Positions 25,501-36,000 of a DNA stretch of 64,000 nucleotides are shown piece after piece. The notes beneath the pieces were generated by a model, which was given only the letters and a program-made list of their open reading frames with translations, did not search any database and had not been told where the DNA came from. Origin of the DNA: Branchiostoma floridae (taxonomy: Eukaryota > Chordata > Leptocardii > Amphioxiformes > Branchiostomatidae); NCBI RefSeq assembly GCF_000003815.2, contig NC_049990.1, forward strand, positions 15,781,548 through 15,845,547, given 5' to 3'. The stretch's first letter is position 1, and each line of letters starts with the position of its first letter. The translations under genes were made by a program, and so were the position numbers.

Positions 25501-28500
25501 AACCTGGCCTGAATACATATCAGCAGGCGATGACCTTTGACCTGCGCCTGCTTGCGCCTGAATAATAATAGTCAGCGTGTCCCTACTATACTACTCCTGA
25601 ATAACCAAGCTAAAAATAACTAACACTTTGTCAAATCACTGTTGTTGCCCTAAAATCTTTACTTCTGTGTTACTTACTTATCATGAGTGGTATAAAGCTG
25701 TGATGAGTTTCATCCACTGGGGTCTGCTATGCTAGGGACTGAGCAGCATCCCAGGGGATCCCAATGGCCGCTAGGTCTTTAGCCACAGTGCGCCTCCATG
25801 TAACTTAAGGACGGTCCCGTTTCCTCTTCCCCTCAGGGGCCCAATGTAGAGCAACATTTGGGATACGGTCACCCGACATCTGGAGAACATGGCCCAGCTA
25901 TTTTAGTCTTCTGATGGCAATTTTAGCCGACAATTGTCTTGTGTTCGTTATTCTGTACAGTTCTCCATTACAGATTTTGTTTAGCCAGTAGATGTTACAA
26001 ATTCTATGCTGACAACCATTGTTAAATACATCAATTTCTGCCTTTGTAACTTTTGTGTTAATCATTGCATTTTCTTAGGTAAGACTGGGTGGTGGTTGAC
26101 ATGTCTCCGCTCCCGTCTAGTCCGCGGCATCATCATCGCTGTTTCTTTGGGATCCTTGGTTGCTTCGGGAGTTGTAATCGGCATTTATGTCACCGGTCTA
26201 CTGGAGAACACAACAAAAATCTATCCGGTCAGTCTCCTAAGTATTTAGCAACAGTTAGTCCTTAATATACGTTCTCTCTACATGACTACGAGTAGGTTTC
26301 TGGTATAGTCTTAAAAGCTATTACAGAAAAGCAGCCTGAAAAACTAGCATTCAATTATGAAATTTTCTTTAAAAGGTCGGCAGTAATAGGGCCTTCACAC
26401 GGAAATCGAATTAGCAGGAATCAAGCCGAACAAGTCGGAATGAAGTATTTGCAAAATTCGTAACACATTCGGGGCCATTCCGAGCGGGGGTTCCAAATGG
26501 ACTTGATATCCCCTTCATACGAGAAAGAATGAGCAAGAATGCCGTCAGAATGAAAATTCTTTTCTATTCCTGGGAATTCGTAGTGTATTCTAGAAATTCG
26601 TACTGCATTCGAGATATTCTTTTGGCCACATTCGGGTAGGATTCGAAGTGGCTTGCCTTTTCGGTTCTCCTTCGAATGAGATAAAAACGTTTCGAAGAAT
26701 GTTGGAATGCCACAGAATGAGGTCAGACTGCAGTTAGACTAGTTAGAATCCACTTAGAATCCATTTGGAATGCCATTCGATATTTCTACACTTCGAATGC
26801 ACCTCGACAGTTTTTGACATGTCAAAAACTTTCGAGCCAGCCAAAAGAACGGGGACGAATATCTGGAACGCAGTACGAATGTTTAGAATACAGTACGAAT
26901 TGCGAGGAATTGCCACGAATAGAAAAACATTTTCATTCGGACGGCATTCCGACTCAATCGTGCTCTCGTGTGAAGGGGGCTTTAGGTTGTGGGTAGGAAA
27001 ATTTCTTCGAAACAGACTTGATAACGATTTATCTGATTTTGAAATTTTGTAAATTTTTTACATCGCAGCCAAAGGCTGATTTTCATACTTTGACATGATC
27101 AGTAAAATCATTGTTAAAACAATAGCTGATGTTACATATACAATATCGAAAGGAAAACGTCGATAAGAACACCACAAATTTACAAATTATTTCATACTTT
27201 TGAACTTTTCAGTCAGATACGAAAGAAATAAGAAGCCACAATGTTGAGTACGAACTCGTTTTAGAGTTTTTGGTTTCGCATATCACTCTCTGTTTCTAAT
27301 AATATTATTCGTATTTCATTATGAATTTGACCCCTATAGCGTTGTTATCTTCACTTAGCTCCATACAAAACAGACTTCTACAACCGACTCATCTTTTGGG
27401 GCAACTGGTGATGATCGTACAACAACGTCTTCACTGACAAAGGTGACATCCACCCTGCCGCCCGTGACACCAACAACAAAGGTGACAGCGACAATACCAG
27501 CCTTGAAAACCACAATGATAGGAGTGACAACCACAATGCCAGCCGTGACAACCAAACTGCCAGGAGTGACAACAAAAATACCAGCAGTAACAACCACAAT
27601 GCCAGGAGTGACAACAAAAATACCAGCAGTAACAACCACTGTGCCAGCCTTGGCAACCACATTGCCAGTTGCGACAACCATACCGCTAGAAGTGATTTCG
27701 AATCTGCCGGATCTGACAACGACATACAAAAAGGTAACAAGATTGTCCTACATTCGAAGCGTTCACATGGAAATGTGCAATTTTTACTTGTTTTGTTTGT
27801 CCTATTTTGAAATACATTGACTTAATTATGTTTTTACAAAATTCAATGTCTTTGAACCATTTCTCATTTCTTGATTGAGATTTCATGTGATTTTTTTTCA
27901 TAGAAATACATTAATTTAAGATAAGCGTGATACAGTTTTTTTTCTTATTACTCTAGTATCTGTTACTTACGACCAGTGTGACGCGACGGAGCAAGTATCT
28001 TGAGACTACGAAGCAAGAGACGTCAACATACATGAAAGGTAAACACTGCTTTGGCTTTTGGACATTTCTTCACTTCGGTAACATTATCAACCAATGAATA
28101 AAAGAAATGCTAAGTAATGTATTTGTAACCACTGCTAGATATCTTTATTGTACGGTTTATGGTAATATATTTGTTTCAGAAATACATGAGCCATATACGT
28201 GACGCTTTATCTAAATTCACTTCACATGGGACGTAAAATACTTGACGTCCGATGTATTACAGAAACGTCACACTTACGTGTGGCATACGTAACGTATTTT
28301 TATCAATAACTTAGTTAACGATTGAGTAGGACGTGACTTATGTCCACGTCCCACTTTGTAGAACGTACGTGACGTGTTTTGACAGATCCTTGTTTAATTC
28401 ACGTCACGTGTGCCACAAAGTACGTGGCGTCTATGGCAATATATTTGTTTCAAAAATACGGGAGCTATATACGTGACGTTTTTCCTAAATTCACGTCACA

Positions 28501-29997
28501 TGGGACGTAAAATACGTAACGTCCGACCTATTCCAAACACGTCACAGGCTACGTGCAAGATACGTGACGTCTTTTTATCAATAACTTAGTTAACGATTTA
28601 GTGACTGATGACTGTCTTTGTAGTATGTGTGTGACGTGTTTTAACAGATCCGTGTTTAATTTACTCCACGTGTTACACAAAGTATATGGCAATATATTTG
28701 TTTCAAAAATACGGGAGCTGTATACGTGACGTTTTACCTAAATTCACGTCACATGGGACGTAAAATATGTGACGTCCGACCTATTAAAAAACGTCACACT
28801 TACCTGCTGCATACGTGACGTCCTTTTATCAAAAACATAGTATGGCAATATATTTGTTTCAAAAATACGAGAGCTATATACGTAACGTTTTTTCTAAATT
28901 CACGTCACATGAGGCGTAAAATACGTGACGTCCGACGTATTACAGAAACGTCGCACTTACGTGCGGCATACGTAACGTCTTTTTATCAATAACTTCGTTA
29001 ACGATTTAGTAGGACGTGACTAATATCCACGTCCCACTCTGTAGAACGTACGTGACGTGTTTTAACAGATGCATGTTTAATTCACGTCACGCGTGACCCA
29101 AAGTACGTGACGTGTTTTACAGATGTCACACGTCACGCCCGACATAACAAAACATGTTTTTTTAGCGTGTGAAGCCTGCCTTTCTGTTGGAGTTGTCCCC
29201 ATGGTTACGGTTATGGTTAAGTGACCCAAGACCGGGAGAGCTGAGATCTGATCTAATTATGGACCCACGTGTATGTAGCCTTCAAGCATAACGTGCATGT
29301 GCGTGATACTGAATCTTTCACGTGGAAAACCTTACCTTGGAGGCGGGCTCTTCTACGGGCATGCTGTTCTATTGTTGCTACTGTGAACAGTTGCGACTGA
29401 TATAGTTTCCCTTTTCGTCAACATTGATAGTATCAGGGAAAACTGAAACCATCACAACATGCTAAAGGTATATGAATCATTAACGTCATTATTAGAAATT
29501 AATGCCCGTAATGAAGTCTGCTATGGGGCAATAAAAATCGTACGACGATGGAGAAACTTTGAACATGTTCAAATTCCATTTAAGCTCTATTTTCGTTATA
29601 GGAGGCTCCCCGATTTATTGTGATTTAACTACGATTGACCCAGGTATGCTCTTATGACCTCATTGTACGACGGACTGCGACCTTTGTGACCACGGCTTTT
29701 TAAGAACTTTATTGCACGACAAGTGTACATGATACAATGTATGGCAAACAACTACTAGTATTACACAAGTACAAAAGGGAGGTGTAGGATAAAGCTTAAC
29801 AACCTAGTTAACATAACAATAAGGGCTAACATAATATACGGATGTCTATAGGTATGAATAAGTCAACATATTGGGTCTAGTATGTCATTTACACTATTAG
29901 TTCTAAGATATAAGCGTTTGTGAATATATATGCCTACTTGAACACAGTGAGGGTTGTCGCCTCCCTGAATGTAGTTGAATTTATGTATCGAACATAT

Positions 29998-30041
<44 letters not shown>

Positions 30042-33000
30042 CTATTGCGCCCGATTGTTCCCCGACTTACGACGTACTGTGTAAATCGCAGTAAATCGTA
30101 CGCGCTTGTGACCGGCTTCAAGCTTCATTAATCTTTTTCAGAAACATGTGGATTATCAGCGTTTCGCCACATCCCCCGGAGTGATTGTTCAGGTCCAGGT
30201 TCAGACATATCCAGTCCTCCTGGTGTCACTCTCCAGGGCTGTGCGGAGGCGTGCTGTGCCGACTCGACATGCCTGTCGTTTCAGTACAACATAGTCAACC
30301 AATGCTATTTGAAAAGCAGGCTCTGCTCAGATGGGCAGAAAGTGTCTACATCGGATGGCAACATGTACGATCGGATTCCTATACCAGGTTGGAGCATTTT
30401 ATCCATCTATAAAGTACATCATTTATCAAACTGGGGAACTCAACAGCAGAGGCGGGGATCGGTTTTTGAGATACAGTTTGTTTACGAAAGTACTTGTTAT
30501 CCTTATGAGATCTTGTACGACGGAAATGCAGACTTCGTACACACAGAAAAAAAGGTCTTTGATGCCTTATTTGCGGCATCATCGACGTATGACCTCTTAT
30601 TTTGGGTACATATTATGGCATCATTTCCGTGTCACCAATCCGTATTTAACTCGTATCATGGGAATACATTTGTTTCAAAAGTACGGGAGCTATATACGTG
30701 ACGTTTTATCTAAATTCACGTCACATGAGACGAAAAATACGTGACGTCCGACGTTTTACAGAGACGTCACACTTACGTGCGGCATACGTGACGTCCTTTT
30801 ATCAATAACTTAGCTAATTCCAGAAATGTGACGTATCACACGTGACGTGATTAAAAAGTGGGACGTGGACAAGTAACGTCCTATTCAATGTCTAGTTATG
30901 GCAATATATTTGTTTCAAAAATACGGGAGCTATATACGTGACGTTTTTCACGTTTTTCACGTCACATGGGACGTAAAAAAACGTGACGTCAGATGTATTA
31001 TTGAGACGACACACTTACGTGCGGCATAGCTGACGTCATTTTATCAATAACTTAGTTAACGATTCAGTAGGGCGTGACTTATATCTTTGTAGAACGTACG
31101 TGACGTATTTTAACAGATCCGTGTTATTCACGTCACGTGTGAAACAAAGTACGTGACGACTTTTACAGATGTCACACGACATACCAAAACACGCCACATG
31201 CTCCTTAATGTGTGACATAAGGTACGTGACGTCTTTTACAGATGTCAAAACGTCATTATGACAAGTCATCGATGTTGTTATTGGCAAGATAAGTCGTAAT
31301 AAACATTATCGTTCTGTTATCTGCACTTACTGTTACATTTTTGTAGCATACATTAAGGTTTTCTGGGAATACCCCCATTTCACGGTTCCAGCCAATCAAG
31401 TCAAATTGATGACGTCATAATTACGTCACCGTTGCGTCAAACGTACATAAATGTCAGATATTATGTCTATATCATGCTCGGAAAATTTGGTGGCCATACG
31501 ATAATTCGTTTTAGAATTACAGGTGTCAGAAGGGGCGGGCCTCAAAAGACCGTCCATCCATCCCCCCACCCCCCAACCTCCCCGTCCATGGAAGACCAAA
31601 AAAGCCCGGTCTGAATAGGGTTAATGAGAAAATCTATATTCATAGTGTTTTCCATTATAGGACACAAATACCTGTAACATATAACTTGTGGTAGGTAGGT
31701 AGGAAGATTAGCAGACATCAATTTTGCAACACTTCCATAATTTGCATAATATTGCAAAAACTAATTGTACTGCCCAAAGAAATGTGCAGCTTTTCAACAG
31801 AGCTGGTATCTACGACAGGAAGAGAATTATGCAAGTTTCCTATGTAAGCGTTACTAGTATAATCAATATCTGATTGGTTGAACGCCCGTGCAAACTAGGT
31901 CTGGAATACGTAGTTTGTATGTATCTCAACGCAAGAAGAACATTGTTGGCCTAGCGGGCAGATGTCGGCCATCTCGTCCGGCCCAAATTTTATTTTTAAT
32001 TATAGTGTTTCCCTTTTAGGACTCAAATACCTGTAACATAAATTATATAGTTTGTGGTAGGTAGAAGATTAGCAGATATCAATCATGCAAATAAGTCCCT
32101 AAATTGCATAATATTGCATACGATTAACGTCAAAGTGCCCTAATTAATCTCAGTACATATAGTAAATGATTGGATTGTCAGTATTGTGACCTTTGTAAGT
32201 TAGTTAAAGATGTTCATAATCAAGCATAAATTATGCAGATGTGAAAGTCATCTGTATCATCAAAATATTTCATGGAGGTATTAGGTCTCCGAAATCTTGT
32301 CTTTGAAGCACCCTGTCCGCAAGACAACCGAATCGTACTGTCCAGTGGTAAAACGTACACCGTCCCTGAAGGCAACTCAACGTATGGGGGCGCACAGGAA
32401 GAATGCAGACGACAAGGCGGCATCGTTGCGATTCCAAGGAACGAAGAGGAACAACAGAACCTGGCGTTCCTAAAGAACTGCGTCAGCAGGTAAGGTGACA
32501 ACTATATAGGCTTGGGCCTCACTGCAAGTGGAATGGAAATTCGCGAACAGTTTCATCAGGTTGGTACGTTACTTAATAAAGAAACTCGTTTTACACAAAA
32601 ATTGCTTTATTCATAACGACTTTTCGGTGACCGTCTGTCACTTTCATCATGGCGATTATGGCTGGTTCACATAGTACTACAGCACAAGATGTTGCTGCGT
32701 CCGAAAGACGTTAAATGGATATTCTTGTCTGCAGAACTAGCGATAAGAGAGGCAGTAACAAACTGATGCCATGCACTTTTACATTTAATAATATAGGGAC
32801 GCTCAGTTTTGGCTTGGTATAAGGAAGACAGCGGGTGACTGGAGAGACGACAGGGGCACCGCACTCGGCAGTTTTACGAGTTGGGCGTCCGGGGAGCCAA
32901 ACGACGGACTCAACTGTGCGCACATCGTCTACGGGAACAAAGTGGGCGAACGACGAGACAAGTGGGCAGACGCAAACTGCCTCCTAGTATTCCGCTACGT

Positions 33001-36000
33001 CTGCGAGATACAGGATGGTAAGACATATTCAACTTTTCTTTTCGATCACCTTTGGCAGAATAACTCTAAACAAAAGATATATTGTATGATAGAATTATCC
33101 GATCAAAACAACATCCAAACGGAAATCTGAACTGCGTCGATTGAAGAATCTTTATAACAGAAAGTCTGTTTGCAAGTTCATGCCCGAAGGTTCATTGCAG
33201 ATACATGCTAGAAACATAGGGAACATACATGTGACAATGAACAGTGATAAACATATTGTAATCTATGGCCATAGTCATTGCGCACTTTAACTAAAGTTTT
33301 GTGATACCATATTCCGATATAGAATAGAACGATACAGTATAAAAAAGAATCGCCTGAATTACGATATCGTATACCTGATGACGATATTCAAGTTACGTCT
33401 TTAGCTAAGGGAACAACCCACCGTACGTGCTTTTTGTCCGTACGTTTTTTGGGAGCCACGTTTTTCTGAAAAAGTGGGAAAGGAATAGTAAGAGCAGGGA
33501 GGGAGTGCGTCTACAGGCGCGTCACTCGCACGGCTGCGTAAGGTGTAAGTATGTGGTCTGCATGCCACGCATTTTCGCTAATTTAAGGTACGTTTTTAGA
33601 TACGATATTTTGACACGGAAATGATGCCATACACGTGCATGTGCGTGATACTGAATCTGCCACGTGGAAAACCTTGCCTTGGAGGCATTCTCTTCTAGGG
33701 GCGTGCTGTTCTCTGGTTGCTACTGTGAACAGTTGCGACTGATATAGTTATCCCCTTCCCGTTCTCCTTTTAGAGTTTACATATTGATAAGGAATGACAC
33801 GCTCAGATTTTATCTGATATTGTAATGATAATATGTAATGTAATGTATGATAGAATACACACACCGTCTAGATATAGTGAGTAAAGTAACTTCTTGGAAA
33901 TAATGTCAGAATGTAAATTTCAATTTGGTGAAAGCATATTGTCGCTTAACAAACCCATTGTCAACAAGACTGAATGCCATTTATAGCTTTTTTGTTAAAT
34001 AGACAATATTGCGTTGCGATACATTATGAATCCATAAAGTAGACACCCCTGTTGTTAAAAAGTATCCTAATCTTATAGCATATAATAATAATAGCCTTTA
34101 TTGCACATTCATGCCCTATCGGGCTAAGTACAGGCATATAGATACAAAAGGTAGTATTGCAGTACACATGGTTTCTAAAACATGGATTCTAAAACTAGTC
34201 TAATACATTTGTTCGGCTTCCTCTCGTTTCTTAGTAATGTTGAATATGTAGCTTGGAATGTGTTTGTATAATGTCGTTCGATCAAACCTCATAAGAAAAA
34301 TGAATTTTTCAACACTAGACAAAGATTCAAAGCGAGGGAACTTTCCTATAATAAAGCTAAAAAGAATACTTCTATCATTACTATATAAACTACAATCTAA
34401 TAAAAAGTGGGCTTCATCTTCGACCTTGTTCATGTTACAAAACTGACAGATTCTTTGCTCCAGAGGTGTGCGGTTGTGCCTCCCTGTTTCAACACGGAGT
34501 TTGTGGCAGCTGAGTCGCAGTTTGGTGATTGTAGTTCTTTGTCGTTCGTTCGGAATTCTAAGGTACTCTTCTTCGTTGTAGGTGGATTTGAACAGTCTGT
34601 ATGAGCGTAATTTGTTCTTTGCGAATTTGCCTTTGTTGTCATTATGGATTTCGCGTAGGAATGTCTGAAAGTAGATGTCCTTTAAACGTTGTTGAATAGC
34701 AGAGATGATTGAAGGCACTTTTGAAACAATTAAGTGTGGAGAATACCAGACAAAGGCATAACCACATTCTTCTAAAATTTTCCGCACACCGGAAGCCCAG
34801 CATTTACTACCCAAAGAGTCTAATTCTAATTGACATAAAAGTGCGTCTGCCTGGAGACTATCAGCCGGTACATTCAAGCAGATTCTGGTGAAAAACTTAA
34901 TGGCGTTTAGGGAGGCCTCCAAATGTAAGGGGTACCTCCCTAATTCCGCCCGTGCAGCAAGATTGCTAGCTGTTTTGGGGACATTGAGGGATTGTTTGCA
35001 GAATTTTACATGTACGGATTCGATTGGGCAAGATTTTGAACTTTTGAAAGAACCCCAAATCTCCGACCCATAAAGTAATGTAGGTTTGACACAGGAGTCG
35101 AATAACTTGTTTTTAACAGACAACGGGGCATCAGCTTTGTCAAGGGATTGTCTGACTACAAACAAAGCTCTTATATAATTAGTCCCTTGTTATATAGGTA
35201 TTTGTGATTGGCTTTGAATGTGCCGGCTGAGTTGACAATTATGCCTAAATAACAATATGAAGATACAATTTCTACTACATTACTATTGAACAAGAAGGAA
35301 CAGTCTTTTGGTAACCGACCACCCTTTGTGAAAACTACAATTTTTGTCTTTTTAAGGTTGACTTTCAACCTCCATGATTTATAGTACTCTTCTAATCTAG
35401 ACAAAGATGATTGTAAGCCACGTTGTGACTCTGAGAATATTACTAAATCATCAGCATACAATAGACAGGGTACATTCATACAGTGTAGAACTGGAGGATT
35501 ACAACAGGCATGGTCAAATTCTGATGCTATGTCACTAATGAATAAGTTGAACAATGTTGGACTCAGGTTACAGCCTTGTCGAACCCCACAGTGAGTTACA
35601 AATGTATCGGTTAGACCACTGTTTGTTTTAATACAATTTGTAGTTTTAGAGTACATATCTTTTATGGTCAGGAGAAATTTGCCTCCTATCCCAAGTTTCT
35701 TCAATTTAAGTAAAAGACCTTCTCGCCAAACAGAATCAAAAGCTTTACTAAAATCTACAAAACAAGCGTACAGACGTGAATTTCTACTAATATATTTGCT
35801 GACAAGCGTGTTCAAAGTGAATAGATTATCAGTTGTTCTAAAATTCTTTCTGAAACCGGCCTGTTGTGGTTTGAAAAGGCTGTTTTCTTCTGCGTAGTTA
35901 GACAGTCTATTGTTTAAGATTGAACAGAATAATTTTCCTAGACAACTTATAATCGAGATCCCTCTATAATTGCATGCTATAGACACACTTCTTTCAACCA

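Larger units (their letters stand above)
3960..27733. repeat. Large imperfect inverted duplication (two arms)
   Basis: Many segments of 3960-17204 match the reverse complement of 17815-27733 in mirrored order: 16976-17200 with 17817-17992, 16560-16760 with 18965-19210, 14800-15380 with 19260-19700, 13140-13290 with 19850-19990, 12000-12370 with 20040-20390, 8614-8860 with 20870-21120, 8190-8330 with 21840-21960, 6640-7110 with 21970-22450, 4900-5500 with 25620-26240, and 4100-4385 with 27359-27560. Exons and introns are both conserved. Large indels of transposons and other inserts separate the matching blocks. Confidence 0.9.

Noticed and set aside
30309-30744. 130- and 137-residue frames running past the PAN exon
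   Set aside because: They leave the PAN frame or run through the donor into the ACGTGACGT repeat; the PAN frame with a donor at 30387 explains the conserved cysteines.
34258-35897. Plus-strand frames
   Set aside because: They are shadows of the LINE reverse-transcriptase frame.
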